DNA of 64,000 bases, from contig NZ_CP026309.1 in NCBI RefSeq assembly GCF_002906575.1, positions 310,001-374,000 on the forward strand, in the 5' to 3' direction. The notes beneath the pieces were generated by a model that did not search any database, was not told the origin of the DNA, and saw only the letters and a list, made by a program, of their open reading frames with translations. Each line of letters opens with the position of its first letter. Position 1 is the stretch's first letter. The position numbers and the translations under genes are program-made. Positions 36,777 to 49,421 of this stretch are shown here, one piece after another. The DNA comes from Salinigranum rubrum. GTDB taxonomy: Archaea > Halobacteriota > Halobacteria > Halobacteriales > Haloferacaceae.

Positions 36777-37079
36777 TCAGCGTTCGCGTTCCTCGGCCGA
36801 GCCGTACCGCTCCTCGACGGCGCCGACGTATCGGGAGAGGAACTCCTCCTGACTGAGGCCGTCCTGTTCGATGCCCAGGATGAGCGATTCGAGTTCGTTC
36901 CGCGGCTGGTGACAGAGCGTGCGGTAGCACGCTTTACACAGGTACTCGAACTCCTTGTCGTGTCGGTCCCAGCGGTTCCCCTCCTTGTCGTATTCGCGCG
37001 CATCGGCGCGGAGCACCGACTCGCCACAGGCGATGCAGACGACGGTTTTTCGGTCTCGGTTCGACCGAGAACGCCACAT
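36777..37079 (-). CDS. Small zinc-finger protein
   Basis: A 100-residue protein. CIACG and CKACYRTLC supply four or more cysteines arranged as a treble-clef or ribbon; C-terminal half is helical and charged (ESLILGIEQDGLSQEEFL). The ATG at 37079 is preferred to one four codons upstream because the shorter protein begins in the basic WRSRSNRDRK stretch common to such proteins. It is 15 bases upstream of the GIDE-like gene and probably co-transcribed. Function unknown (DUF7562-like by memory). Confidence 0.68.
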   Translation of the reverse strand: MWRSRSNRDRKTVVCIACGESVLRADAREYDKEGNRWDRHDKEFEYLCKACYRTLCHQPRNELESLILGIEQDGLSQEEFLSRYVGAVEERYGSAEERER

Positions 37080-37270
37080 ACTCACCCACATGGCCGGGGG
37101 TTACTTAGCGTTTGTCTGCCGCGTCTGACGCGAGGCACACGGCGGGTCGTCTCACCGCGTTCCCGACCCGTCTTCGGTTCGCGGTGCGGCGCCGCTGGAC
37201 CGCCACAGCGGGCCGTCACGTGACGGCCCGCATCGGTCGTTTTATCGGGTGGGACGGCCCACCTTCGGGT

Positions 37271-37750
37271 ATGGAAGTCAAGTCTCGACACCACCTGCGG
37301 AGCGACGAAATCCGCGACCTGCGCGAGACCATCGAGGCACAGACCGGCGTCGACCTGGACGGCGACGCGTTCGAGAAGGTCGACCTCACCGAGACCAGGT
37401 TCGACGTCGTCCTCGTCGACGGCTCCCCCGCGGTGATGTTCGTCGACGGCGACCCCTACCTCACGGTCACGGGCGCGAACGACTACTCCCCGACGGAACA
37501 CGTCGTGACCGTCGACGCCGGCGCCGTCTCGTTCGTCTCCGGCGGCGCGGACGTGATGCGCCCCGGCATCGTCGACGCCGACGTGGACATCGACGAGGGC
37601 GACCTCGTGGCGATCAAGGAAGAGACCCACGGGAAGGTGCTCGCCATCGGTCGCGCCCTCGTGCCGGGGGCGGAGATGACCGGGGACTCGGGGAAGGTCG
37701 TCGAGAGCGTCCACCACGTCGGCGACGACCTGTACGAACTGAGCATCTGA
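37271..37750 (+). CDS. PUA-domain RNA-binding protein
   Basis: A 159-residue archaeal protein. The N-terminal domain (KSRHHLRSDEIRDLRETIE) precedes a C-terminal PUA domain from about residue 70: HVVTVDAGAVSFVSGGADVMRPGIVDAD, then GDLVAIKEETHGKVLAIGRAL. PUA domains bind structured RNA such as tRNA or rRNA; the target is unknown. The ATG at 37271 excludes an arginine-rich upstream frame. Eleven bases after its stop comes the PhzF gene. Confidence 0.9.
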   Translation: MEVKSRHHLRSDEIRDLRETIEAQTGVDLDGDAFEKVDLTETRFDVVLVDGSPAVMFVDGDPYLTVTGANDYSPTEHVVTVDAGAVSFVSGGADVMRPGIVDADVDIDEGDLVAIKEETHGKVLAIGRALVPGAEMTGDSGKVVESVHHVGDDLYELSI

Positions 37751-37762
37751 CGGTCCAGCCCG

Positions 37763-38650
37763 ATGTCGCTCTCACACCGCTTCCACCTCGTCGACGTCTT
37801 CGCCGAGGAACCGTACGCCGGCAACCAACTCGCCGTCTTCCACGACACCGCGGACCTCTCGACCGCGGAGATGCAGGCGCTCACCCGCGAGATGAACTAC
37901 TCCGAGTCGACGTTCATCGAATCGACGACGCCTCCAGACGACCGGTACGAGGTCCGCATCTTCGACCCCGCCGAGGAACTCCAGTTCGCCGGCCATCCCA
38001 CCATCGGAACCGCGTACGTCGTCCGTGAGTTCCTCCGGGACGACGCGCCGGACGAACTCACGCTCTCGCTCGGCGTCGGCGACATCTCCGTGACGGTCGA
38101 GTCGGAGGGCGAGGACGACCGATACTGGGTCCACCAGATTCCGCCCTCCTTCGAGACGACGCTCGACCACGCTCACGCCGCCGAGATGCTGGGGCTCTCT
38201 CTCGACGATATCGACGACCGCTACCCGGTCGAACTCGTCTCGACCGGCCTCCCCACGCTGGTCGTCCCGCTCCGCTCGCTCGACGCCGCCCAACGAGCCG
38301 AGACGCAGGCCGACCCCTACTCGCGATACCTCGTGGAGCCACACGGGAACGTGAACCTGCTCGTCTTCACGCCGGAGACCGAGGGCGACACCGACCTCCA
38401 CGTCCGCGTGTTCGCCGACGCCGGCGGTATCCCCGAGGACCCCGCGACGGGTTCGTCGAACGGGTGTCTCGCGGCGTACCTCGTCGCCCACCGGTACTTC
38501 GACACCGACGAGGTCAGCGTCACCGTCGAACAGGGGCTCGAAATGGGCCGGCCGTCGCTCCTGCACCTCCGCGCGAACGAGAGCGAGGAGGGAATCACCG
38601 TCTCGGTCGGCGGCCGCGTCCAGCCAGTCGCCGAGGGTCGGCTGTTGTGA
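37763..38650 (+). CDS. PhzF-family isomerase/epimerase
   Basis: A 295-residue protein of the diaminopimelate-epimerase-like PhzF fold with two similar halves. AEEPYAGNQLAVF starts the fold, the catalytic glutamate is in NYSESTFIE, LQFAGHPTIGTAYVV is the family block, and DPATGSSNGCLAAYL is the second-half signature. PhzF members isomerise hydrophobic carboxylic acids; the haloarchaeal substrate is unknown. It closely follows the PUA gene and converges with a RidA gene. Confidence 0.9.
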   Translation: MSLSHRFHLVDVFAEEPYAGNQLAVFHDTADLSTAEMQALTREMNYSESTFIESTTPPDDRYEVRIFDPAEELQFAGHPTIGTAYVVREFLRDDAPDELTLSLGVGDISVTVESEGEDDRYWVHQIPPSFETTLDHAHAAEMLGLSLDDIDDRYPVELVSTGLPTLVVPLRSLDAAQRAETQADPYSRYLVEPHGNVNLLVFTPETEGDTDLHVRVFADAGGIPEDPATGSSNGCLAAYLVAHRYFDTDEVSVTVEQGLEMGRPSLLHLRANESEEGITVSVGGRVQPVAEGRLL

Positions 38651-38665
38651 CCCACGACGCCCCGT

Positions 38666-39067
38666 TCACAGGTCCTCGTCGACGGGCGCTTCGACCTCGA
38701 TTTCTACCAGCGGCGTCTCGCTCGCGAGGCTGTCGACCCCGAGGGCGGTGTGGCAGGGGAAGGGCCGCTCCGGGAAGACTTCCCGGTACACCGAGTGAAA
38801 CGCCTCGTAGTTGTCCGCGATGTCGACGACGTAGCTCGTGACCTTGACGACGTCTCCGAGGCCCCGGTCGACGCTGCGGAGGAGCGTCTCGACGTTCTCG
38901 AACGCCTGTCGGGTCTGTGACCGCACGTCGTCGCCGACGTACTCCCCCTCGTCGTCCGTGCCGACCTGTCCCGACACGTAGAGCGTCCCGTCGGCGACGA
39001 TTGCCGGGGTGAAGTGGTGCTGCGCCGCGTCGGCCAGGCCCGCCGGTTCGATGGCTCTTCGCGTCAT
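38666..39067 (-). CDS. RidA/YjgF family protein, second copy
   Basis: A 133-residue Rid protein unlike the one at 2958. It has HHFTPAIVADGTLYVSGQVG, FENVETLLRSVDRGLGDVVKVTSYVVDI and CHTALGVDSLASETPLVEIEVEA. The conserved arginine of RidA proper is replaced in the PCHTALGV stretch, so it belongs to a different Rid subgroup and may not deaminate aminoacrylate. Stop lies 15 bases from the PhzF stop. Confidence 0.86.
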   Translation of the reverse strand: MTRRAIEPAGLADAAQHHFTPAIVADGTLYVSGQVGTDDEGEYVGDDVRSQTRQAFENVETLLRSVDRGLGDVVKVTSYVVDIADNYEAFHSVYREVFPERPFPCHTALGVDSLASETPLVEIEVEAPVDEDL

Positions 39068-39200
39068 GACGAACGACTCTCCGAGGCGGTTGATAACGGT
39101 TGGGTCGGCCCGGTCGGTCGACTCACCCTCGCCGTCCGTCGTTCTCAGTCACCGACGCTCGACCCTCCGCTATATCCCGCTGGACGGTGATGTCACGCGT

Positions 39201-40073
39201 ATGTACACTCGCGTCCTCTATCCGACCGACGGGAGCGACCCTGCCCGCGAAGCGCTCGGGTACGCGCTCGACCTCGCCGCCGAACACGACGCCACGCTGC
39301 ACGTTCTCAACGTGGCGAACACGAACCAGGACAGCCTCACCACGGTCGAGGGACGCGTGGTCGACGTCCTCGAGAGCGAAGGCGAAGAGGTCGTCGACGA
39401 GGCGGTCGACCGCGCCACCGAACGGGGGGTCGACGCCGTCTCGGCCGTCCTGCAGGGAGACCCCGCGCTCACCATCGTCGACTACGCCCGCGAGTACGAC
39501 GTCGACCTCGTGGTGATGCCGACTCACGGTCGGAGCGGGCTCTCCCGCCTGTTGCTCGGGAGCGTCACGGAGCGGGTCGTCGGTTCCATCGACGTGCCGC
39601 TCGTCGTCGTCAACCCCACAGAGGACCGCACGTTCCGGTACCCGCCGCGCGAGATACTGGCGGCGACCGACGGCAGCGGGGCCGCGGACCTGGCGCTCGA
39701 TTCGGCGGTCGCCCTCGCCCGCGACACCGGGGCGACGCTACACGTCGTCTACGTCGTCGAGACGACGACCCTGGGGTTCGACGTGCGCTCCGCCCTCGCG
39801 AGCGAGGAACTCGACGCCGGCGCGGAGTCCGTTCTCGAGGCCGCGGCCGAGCGGGCCGAAGAGAGCGGCGTCGACCCCGTCACCCACGTCGAACACGGCC
39901 ATCCCCACCGTGAAATCCTCTCCCTCGTCGACGGCGAAGTCGACCTCCTCGCGCTCGGCGTCCACGGCGAGACGGACTTCAGCCGGTCGGTTCTGGGCGG
40001 CGTCGCCACGAAGGTGATCCGCACGGCACCGGTCCCGGTCCTGTTGCGGCGCGAATCCGACTCCGCGGTGTAA
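39201..40073 (+). CDS. Two-domain universal stress protein
   Basis: A 290-residue protein of two UspA domains. Domain 1 has RVLYPTDGSDPAREAL, VVMPTHGRSGLSRLLLGSVT and PLVVVNP; domain 2 has EILAATDGSGAADLAL and LALGVHGETDFSRSVLGGVA. The G-x2-G nucleotide loop is good in the first domain and degenerate in the second, so perhaps only one ATP is bound. Role in stress survival by family. Confidence 0.92.
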   Translation: MYTRVLYPTDGSDPAREALGYALDLAAEHDATLHVLNVANTNQDSLTTVEGRVVDVLESEGEEVVDEAVDRATERGVDAVSAVLQGDPALTIVDYAREYDVDLVVMPTHGRSGLSRLLLGSVTERVVGSIDVPLVVVNPTEDRTFRYPPREILAATDGSGAADLALDSAVALARDTGATLHVVYVVETTTLGFDVRSALASEELDAGAESVLEAAAERAEESGVDPVTHVEHGHPHREILSLVDGEVDLLALGVHGETDFSRSVLGGVATKVIRTAPVPVLLRRESDSAV

Positions 40074-40157
40074 CACACCGACTCGGACACCTCGGGACAG
40101 CGCCGTCATGCGAGTGTCTGACGTAAAACTAAGCCCCCTCGTGTCGCTGTACAGTGC

Positions 40158-40514
40158 ATGGGAATCATGAATAAGCTCCTGAGTGGGGGGCAGAGTCACA
40201 GCACGGACGACTACGTCACGCTCGACCTCGACGACTTCGACACCGCCCGCGGCGGCGAGGCCCGCACGCAGATTCACATCGCCGAAATCGGCGGACAACA
40301 GGACGTCATCGCCATCAAGGACGCCGTCTACGACGGCGACATCGTCATCGCCGACGTGACCCGACTGCGGATCAACGACAGCACGATGGAGCACATCATC
40401 GACGACCTCCAGCAGGTCGCCCGCGAAGTCGACGGCGACATCGTCCAAAAGGGCGACGACCAGATCATCATCGTCCCGCAGGGCTGTGGCATCTCCCGCC
40501 GGAAACTCGCCTGA
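40158..40514 (+). CDS. sepF: Cell division protein SepF
   Basis: A 118-residue archaeal SepF, the membrane anchor of the FtsZ ring. The N-terminal GIMNKLLSGG is the amphipathic membrane-targeting helix, a disordered acidic linker (DDYVTLDLDDFD) follows, and the core beta domain runs from IHIAEIGGQQDVIAIKDAV to GDDQIIIVPQGCGIS. ftsZ is not in the window. The ATG at 40158 gives the expected N-terminal helix. Confidence 0.92.
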   Translation: MGIMNKLLSGGQSHSTDDYVTLDLDDFDTARGGEARTQIHIAEIGGQQDVIAIKDAVYDGDIVIADVTRLRINDSTMEHIIDDLQQVAREVDGDIVQKGDDQIIIVPQGCGISRRKLA

Positions 40515-40685
40515 CTCCCTGCTGACTCCGAACTGAGGCCGATTCACTCCCTTTTCACCGGGTCGCCGGCGGCCCGAACGCGCCGCGACCGTGCGCCAGT
40601 GTGACACCCCGAGCCGTCGCGTTCACTTCCGGTCCGTGGCGAGTGGCTATGGCGTTCGGTAGCGTCTACCACGTGAGGTGTTACA

Positions 40686-41080
40686 ATGTCGAGAGTGACG
40701 TTCTTCGAGATATACGCCGACGACGTCGAACGCGCGATGGCGTTCTACGAATCGGTGTTCGACTGGCAGTTCGAGCGGTACGAACCGAGCGAGGTGGACT
40801 ACTGGCTGGTGATGACCGGCCCCGACGACGAACCGGGTATCGACGGGGGGTTCATGCGACGGCCCGAGGGGATGCCCCGGGTCGACGGGGCGAGCGCGTT
40901 CGTCTGCACCGTCACCGTCGAGTCCATCGACGACACCCTCGAACGGGTCACCGACACGGCGGGTCGATCAGAATGGAGACGATGCACATTCCCGACGTGG
41001 GGTGGCACGCGTACTGTCTCGACTCCGAGGGCAACGCGTTCGGCGTGATGCAGCCCGAACGAGGTGCGCCGCTCACGTGA
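40686..41080 (+). pseudogene. VOC/glyoxalase-family protein, frameshifted
   Basis: A ~130-residue vicinal-oxygen-chelate protein: FFEIYADDVERAMAFYESVF opens the first beta-alpha-beta-beta-beta unit and IPDVGWHAYCLDSEGNAFGVMQ closes the second. The two parts are in different frames; the change is near a GGG at 40961-40963 and one extra base joins them. Such proteins bind a metal and act as lyases, dioxygenases or resistance proteins; the function here is unknown. Confidence 0.82.
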
Positions 41081-41159
41081 GACAGTGTGACCCGTTCGAG
41101 CGGACGGGACCTGCACCAACCGATGGGTATTCCCCCGCTGATTCCCTACGCCGATTCAG

Positions 41160-44114
<2,955 letters not shown>

Positions 44115-44219
44115 ACCGGCGACCGCCAGCGCTTTTCGCCTCCGGGGGCGCGCCCCGCTGCAGATATTCGAGTGGTATGTATGGATAGTTATATGTCGTG
44201 TCGTGGTGAGTGTTGCCAC

Positions 44220-44636
44220 ATGACACGTGTTCTCAAGACGTCCGGTTTCCTGGGCCTGACGGCGATGATGCTCGTCGGGATGTACCAGCACTCGCTCGTC
44301 GCGGGTGGCGGCGGCGCACCGAGTTGGATGGTCGGCGGGCACGCCCACCTCGGCGTGCTCTCCATCCTCGCCATCGTGATGGGCTTCGCCGTCGACGCGT
44401 TCTCGATGACCGGGTCGCTTCGCTCCGCGGTGACGGGGCTGTTCGTGCTCGGCCAGTGGCTCCTCCCCGTGAGCGTGTGGGTCGGCGTCGGCTTCGGCGT
44501 CACCATCCTCCTGCCGGCCATCTTCCTGTGGGGGCTCTGTCTCATCGTCGCCATGCTCATCATGGTCTGGCAGGCGGCGACGGCCGACGTCGGTCGAGGC
44601 GGTCCGTCTCACGGCGTCGCACCGGCCGACGACTGA
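44220..44636 (+). CDS. Four-helix membrane protein of unknown function
   Basis: A 138-residue protein with four hydrophobic helices (about 8-25, 42-62, 70-90 and 95-120) and an acidic tail. WMVGGHAHLGVLSILAIVMGF holds a possible heme or metal histidine pair (HAH), which is speculative. The ATG at 44220 avoids a short cysteine-containing upstream stretch. No family named. Confidence 0.65.
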   Translation: MTRVLKTSGFLGLTAMMLVGMYQHSLVAGGGGAPSWMVGGHAHLGVLSILAIVMGFAVDAFSMTGSLRSAVTGLFVLGQWLLPVSVWVGVGFGVTILLPAIFLWGLCLIVAMLIMVWQAATADVGRGGPSHGVAPADD

Positions 44637-44754
44637 GGCGGCTGTCGTCGTCGGGACCGGTCGTCACCTGTGGTGATCTGCCATGTCCGGGGAGGACTCA
44701 CAGCGGGTCCCGTGGTTCCCCGGCTTTTTGTTCGTGGCCGTCGGGACACCGTCT

Positions 44755-45177
44755 ATGCCCTCCCGCTCGCTCCTCGACCTCCTCCTCGCGTTCGTCGGCT
44801 GGTTCCTGCTCCTCGTCCTTCCGGTGAGCGTCGTCGTCGACGTGCTCTCGATGTCGGTCGCGGGTGTCTCCGACCTCGCACTGGTAGCCGCGCTCGCCGT
44901 CCCGACCGCGACGTGGTTCTGGTGGTCGGGCCGTCCCGTCGGCCCGCTCGGCGCGTGGTTCTTCTGGACCGTCGCGCTGACGCTCGCGCTCGGCCTCCCC
45001 CTCATGGTCACCCTCGCCGCCTTCGACGCCGCACTGACGACGGGGAGCCTCCCCGCGCGCGTCCTCACCGTCGTGTTCGTGACCGTCGTCTACGCCGGCG
45101 CGTACGCGCTCGGCTATCTGGGCTGGGCGTCGCGCCTCCGGGGGGAGAGTGGGACCGGTGCCGAGTCCGACGGGTAG
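44755..45177 (+). CDS. Four-helix membrane protein of unknown function
   Basis: A 140-residue protein, nearly all hydrophobic: helices at about 6-30, 37-56, 63-90 and 100-122, then a short acidic tail. An upstream ATG at 44683 is possible, but a CTTTTTG promoter-like element lies about 28 bases before 44755, so the shorter start is preferred. Function unknown; may form a complex with the preceding membrane protein, which is only a guess. Confidence 0.6.
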   Translation: MPSRSLLDLLLAFVGWFLLLVLPVSVVVDVLSMSVAGVSDLALVAALAVPTATWFWWSGRPVGPLGAWFFWTVALTLALGLPLMVTLAAFDAALTTGSLPARVLTVVFVTVVYAGAYALGYLGWASRLRGESGTGAESDG

Positions 45178-45225
45178 TCCCGTCGGAACTACATTGAAGC
45201 GGGCCTGGCCACAACCTCCCGTTCG

Positions 45226-46094
45226 ATGCTCGGAGACTTCGAACGGGAACGAGTCGACTGCGGCGAGGCCGAACTCGCCCTCGAACGGGGCGGCGACGGG
45301 CCACCGCTGCTCCTGCTGCACGGCTACCCCAGACCCGCGCCGCCTGGCACGAAATCGCCCCGGAACTGGCTGAACGGTTCACGGTCGTCGCCCCCGACCT
45401 CCGGGGGTACGGCGACAGTCGCGGTCCGAGCGACCCCGAGACGGCCGACTACTCCAATCGCGTGATGGCCGCGGACCTCGTCGCCATGATGGAGTCGCTC
45501 GGGTTCGACGCGTTCGGACTCGTCGGCCACGACCGCGGGGCGCGCGTCGGCTACCGCCTCGCACTGGACCACCCCGGGCGAGTGGCGCAGTTAGCGGTCC
45601 TCGACATCGTCCCGACGCTCGAAACGGCGGAGATGATGGACTACGCGTACGCGAAGCAGATGTACCACTGGCTGTTCCTGGCACAGCCACACCCGGTGCC
45701 GGAGACGCTCATCAACCACGACCCGGCGTTTTACGTCGACCACCTCATCGAGCGCTGGGCCGCTTCGCCGGACGCGCTCGACCCCGCGGCCGTCGCGGCG
45801 TACCACCGCGCCTTCGCGGACGAGCGGGTCGTCCGCGCGAGCTGTGAGGACTACCGCGCCGGGCTGAGCGTCGACCTCGACCACGACCGCGCCTCCCGCG
45901 AGGCGGGCGACCGGATCGAGTGTCCGGTGCTGGCGCTCTGGGGGGACGCCTCCGGCACGGTGTCGTTCGACCCGCTCGACGTGTGGGAGCGGTGGGCCGA
46001 GTCGGTCGAGGGGCGGGGACTCTCGTGTGGGCACTTCGTGATGGAGGAAGCGCCCGAACGCACCCTCGAAGCACTCGACGCGTTCTTGGTGTAG
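45226..46094 (+). pseudogene. Alpha/beta hydrolase, frameshifted
   Basis: An alpha/beta hydrolase fold protein like haloacetate/epoxide hydrolases. The first frame ends LLLLHGYP (oxyanion strand); the second begins in the region DLVAMMESLGFDAFGLVGHDRGARVGYRLALDHP, with the nucleophile aspartate in GHDRG. The shift is at four C (45327-45330); one more base gives LHGYPQTRAAWHEIAPEL, which is family-like. The C-terminal histidine is in GLSCGHFVMEEAPE. Otherwise complete. Confidence 0.85.
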
Positions 46095-46118
46095 GTCGCG
46101 TTCGTCGCCCCCGTCGAC

Positions 46119-47252
46119 TCACCCGAACACCGTCCGGACGGCGTCGGCCATCGCGTTCACGCGCGCGCCGTGTTCGTACTCGTGGCGGATGCCGTTGGTG
46201 ACGTACGCCATCGCCAGTTCTCCCGACTGGCCCCACCCGACGATGCTGCCGAGGCCGCCGTGGCCGAACACGGTCCGCGGCGAGAGCGACCCGTACTTGT
46301 CCCACGCCGTGCCCCCGCACTCGAACCCCAACGCGTACCGACGGGGCACGCCCATCGTCCCGTCGTGTTCGACCTCCGCCTGGCAGGTCGTCGCCTCGGC
46401 GACCGTCTCCTCCTCCAGGACCCGAACCCCGTCGAGTTCCCCGCCGTTCGCGAGACAGGCGTAAAAGCGCGCCATGTCCCGGGCGGTGCCGATGCCCGTC
46501 GCCGCGGGGACCACTGCCCGCTGGACCGACTCCTGATCGAACAGCGCCGCGGCGTCTTTCGTGCCCGTGTCGAGTCCCGCCCCCGACTCCCGACACGAGT
46601 CGTACGGCTCGAAGCCGACGAGCGTCGCCACTTCGTCACCCGAGACGTCGTCGGGGAGGCCGATGCTCGTGTCGTCCATGCCCAGCGGCTCGAACACGTG
46701 CTCGCGGGCGTACTCGTCGACGGGGGTTCCGGACACGCGACGGACGAGTTCACCCACCAGAAACCCGTACGAGAGAGAGTGGTACGCCGCCGTCTCGCCC
46801 GGCGCGAAGACGAGGTCGGCGTCCTCCATCGCTTCGACCGCGCGGTCCCAGTCGCCCCACTCCTCGGGACGCTCTTCGAAGCCCGTCGTCGGGAGGCCGG
46901 CCTGGTGGGAGAGGACGTGGCGGACGGTCACCGCCGCCTTCCCGTCGTCGCCGCGGTCGAACGCCGGCCAGTGGTCGACGACCCTGTCGTCGTAGTCGAC
47001 CAGCCCCCGGTCGCGGAGGTGGTGGAGACAGGCGCCCGCGTAGGGCTTCGTACACGAGAAGAGCAGGTGCTTCTGCGCGGTGGTCGTCTCCCTCCCCTCG
47101 GGACCGATGACGCCGCCGGCGACGTCGAGGACGGGGGTGGTCCCGTCGTACACCGCCAACTGGGCCCCGTGGTGGAGGCCCGCGTCGAGGTGGGCGTCGA
47201 ACAACTGGCGGACGCGCTCGAGGCCGCTCGCGTCGAACGGGCTGGGTGACAT
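46119..47252 (-). CDS. Serine hydrolase, beta-lactamase/esterase class C type
   Basis: A 377-residue penicillin-binding-protein-like serine hydrolase. The nucleophile motif SxxK is SCTK, the second motif is YHS (Y-x-S/N) in AAYHSLSYGFLVGEL, and the third is FGHGGLGS. Such proteins are esterases or D-alanyl peptidases in bacteria; archaea lack peptidoglycan, so an esterase or amidase role is more likely. No signal peptide seen, so cytoplasmic. Converges with the hydrolase gene. Confidence 0.9.
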   Translation of the reverse strand: MSPSPFDASGLERVRQLFDAHLDAGLHHGAQLAVYDGTTPVLDVAGGVIGPEGRETTTAQKHLLFSCTKPYAGACLHHLRDRGLVDYDDRVVDHWPAFDRGDDGKAAVTVRHVLSHQAGLPTTGFEERPEEWGDWDRAVEAMEDADLVFAPGETAAYHSLSYGFLVGELVRRVSGTPVDEYAREHVFEPLGMDDTSIGLPDDVSGDEVATLVGFEPYDSCRESGAGLDTGTKDAAALFDQESVQRAVVPAATGIGTARDMARFYACLANGGELDGVRVLEEETVAEATTCQAEVEHDGTMGVPRRYALGFECGGTAWDKYGSLSPRTVFGHGGLGSIVGWGQSGELAMAYVTNGIRHEYEHGARVNAMADAVRTVFG

Positions 47253-47508
47253 GTCGTGGCAGACAGGGGAGGAAGTGAAATACGTTGGGGAGACTCGGTG
47301 GGGTAGCGTGTGGACGTAGTACTCGGGGGTGCATTGGGAGTCGTGAGGAACGGGGTTGGCAGTACGAGGACCGCACGGCTTTCCTTCTAAACGGGCCTGT
47401 TTCGTCGACGAACCTTCGCCGAAGCCCCGAGTAGTCTATCCACTGTCTCGACCGAGACGGACCGAAGAGCGCACGGTCGCTTTTCACCGCCGAACGCGTA
47501 CGCTCGAT

Positions 47509-48504
47509 ATGGACCGCCTGTTCGCCGCTCTCCCCGACCGCGTGGTCGCCGTCGACGCCGACGCCGACGGAGCCGAGGTCCGCCGCGAGACCACACCGAC
47601 TCCGGACGCCTCGCTCCAGTGCGTCGCCGCCTCGCCTCTCGACCCCGACATCGTCTGCTGTGGCACCGCCGACGACGGCCTCTTTCGCTCCGAGGACGCG
47701 GGCGCAACGTGGCACTCGGTGGAGGGCATCGACCACGCTCGGGTGACGAGCGTCGCCTGCGTGCCGTCCGAACACGGCTCCACGGCCGTCACCTGGTGGG
47801 CCGGCACCGAACCGAGCCGGGTGTACCGCTCCGCCGACGCGCTCGCGTGGACCGCCTGCGACGGCCTCACCGACCTCCCCTCCTCGTCGTCGTGGGCGTT
47901 CCCGCCCCGCCCGCACACCCACCACGTCCGGTGGATTCAGGCCGACGCTCACGATTCGGATCACCTCTACGTCGCCGTGGAGGCCGGCGCGCTCGTCCGG
48001 ACCCACGACGGCGGCGAGACGTGGGAAGACCGCGTCGAGGGGTCGCGGCGCGACACGCACTCGATGACAGTCCACTCCGACGCCCCGGGTCGCGCCTACT
48101 GCGCCGCGGGCGACGGCTACGCCGAGACGGAAGACGGCGGGGAGACGTGGACCCACCCACAGGCGGGACTCGACCACCGCTACTGCTGGAGCGTCGTCGT
48201 CGACCCGGCGGACCCCGACCACCGACTGCTCTCCGCGGCCAGCGGCGCGATGCGCGCTCACCGGGCGGGGTCGGCCGACACGTACGTCTACCGGAAGCAG
48301 GGGGAGGACCCGTGGGAGCGCGTCGACGGTCTGCCGACGGGGGACGGGGTGACGCGGTACGTCCTCGCCGTCGGAGACGAGGGGTTCTACGCGCTGTCGA
48401 ACGCGGGGCTGTTTCGCTCTCCCGACGGTGGAGACGAACCGTGGGACCGACTCCCGCTCGCCGTCGACGACGACGCCACCGTCGCGGGTCTCGTCGCTAT
48501 CTGA
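47509..48504 (+). CDS. BNR/Asp-box beta-propeller protein
   Basis: A 331-residue propeller with four Asp-box motifs (SEDAGATW, THDGGETW, TEDGGETW, SPDGGDEPW) spaced as in BNR/sortilin-type blades. Such proteins act in glycan or protein binding; no sialidase catalytic residues can be pointed out, and no signal peptide is present. The ATG at 47509 was chosen because the upstream frame is basic. The 256 bases before it hold no gene. Confidence 0.82.
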   Translation: MDRLFAALPDRVVAVDADADGAEVRRETTPTPDASLQCVAASPLDPDIVCCGTADDGLFRSEDAGATWHSVEGIDHARVTSVACVPSEHGSTAVTWWAGTEPSRVYRSADALAWTACDGLTDLPSSSSWAFPPRPHTHHVRWIQADAHDSDHLYVAVEAGALVRTHDGGETWEDRVEGSRRDTHSMTVHSDAPGRAYCAAGDGYAETEDGGETWTHPQAGLDHRYCWSVVVDPADPDHRLLSAASGAMRAHRAGSADTYVYRKQGEDPWERVDGLPTGDGVTRYVLAVGDEGFYALSNAGLFRSPDGGDEPWDRLPLAVDDDATVAGLVAI

Positions 48505-48537
48505 CGGCGGGACTGCGTCGACACCCCTCCCCGTGTC

Positions 48538-49329
48538 TCAGTCGTCCCCGCCGACGAGCGGCCGCGGGAGAAGGTGGTCGAAGTGCCGTCGGACGGCGTA
48601 CTCCGCGCCGCCGAGGGCGACTATGGCGGGCAGGACGACGAACCAGACGACGAGGTAGAAGGGGGTGACGCTGTCGACCGGGGCGGCGAAGACGTCGGTC
48701 CGGACGGCGTTTCCGGTGAGGAGAGCGACCCCGAGGACGGGGGTGACGAGACCGAACCGAAGCACGAGGAGCGTCGGGACGACGCCGAGTGCGACCATCC
48801 CCACGGCTCCCCACGCGAGCCAGAGGCCGAGGGCATCGACGACGGCCTCGTACTGGTCACGAACGACCCACAGCACGAGGGTCGCGTGTCCGACACCGAC
48901 GACTCCCGAACAAAGGAGGGCGGCGCGGGAGAACCGCGTCACGGTCGCTCGTCGGTTTCGGAGAGCGGACTCGACCGCACCGACGACGCCGCACCCGGCG
49001 GCGAGCATCGAGGCGGCGATTCCGATTCGAGGGAGCGAGTCCAGCGTCGGCGGTACCGCGAACGGGAGGAGCACGAGGCCGCCGACCGCGACGAGGACGC
49101 CGAGACGGAGACGACGGTCGACGCCGACAGCGACTCCTGCGCCGAGCGCCGCGAGCGGGAGCAGGTACAGGAGGCCGAGCGCGACGAGCGCGGCGGTAAG
49201 CGAGTCGTCGCCGAGACCCGTGATCCCGAACGGATAGAGGTAGGCCGCGTACGCGACCGGGAGGAGCGTCGCCGCGACCGGGGGACGACGGACCGTCTCG
49301 GCGAGCGGGCGATCACCAGCGGGGACCAT
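48538..49329 (-). CDS. Multi-span membrane protein of unknown function
   Basis: A 263-residue protein with about seven hydrophobic helices starting near residue 16 and ending near residue 245, and a charged C-terminus (RRHFDHLLPRPLVGGDD). No family recognised. The ATG at 49329 was preferred because 48 upstream residues are hydrophilic and basic, atypical for a membrane protein start. It converges with the BNR-type gene (33 bases between stops). Confidence 0.7.
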   Translation of the reverse strand: MVPAGDRPLAETVRRPPVAATLLPVAYAAYLYPFGITGLGDDSLTAALVALGLLYLLPLAALGAGVAVGVDRRLRLGVLVAVGGLVLLPFAVPPTLDSLPRIGIAASMLAAGCGVVGAVESALRNRRATVTRFSRAALLCSGVVGVGHATLVLWVVRDQYEAVVDALGLWLAWGAVGMVALGVVPTLLVLRFGLVTPVLGVALLTGNAVRTDVFAAPVDSVTPFYLVVWFVVLPAIVALGGAEYAVRRHFDHLLPRPLVGGDD

Positions 49330-49421
49330 GACGGGTGGGTCGGTCGACGACGAGAAAACCGTTGTGTCCGAATCGGTCGTTTCGAGAAGATATTTACTCG
49401 CGCTCCCGATAGGGTGAGTCG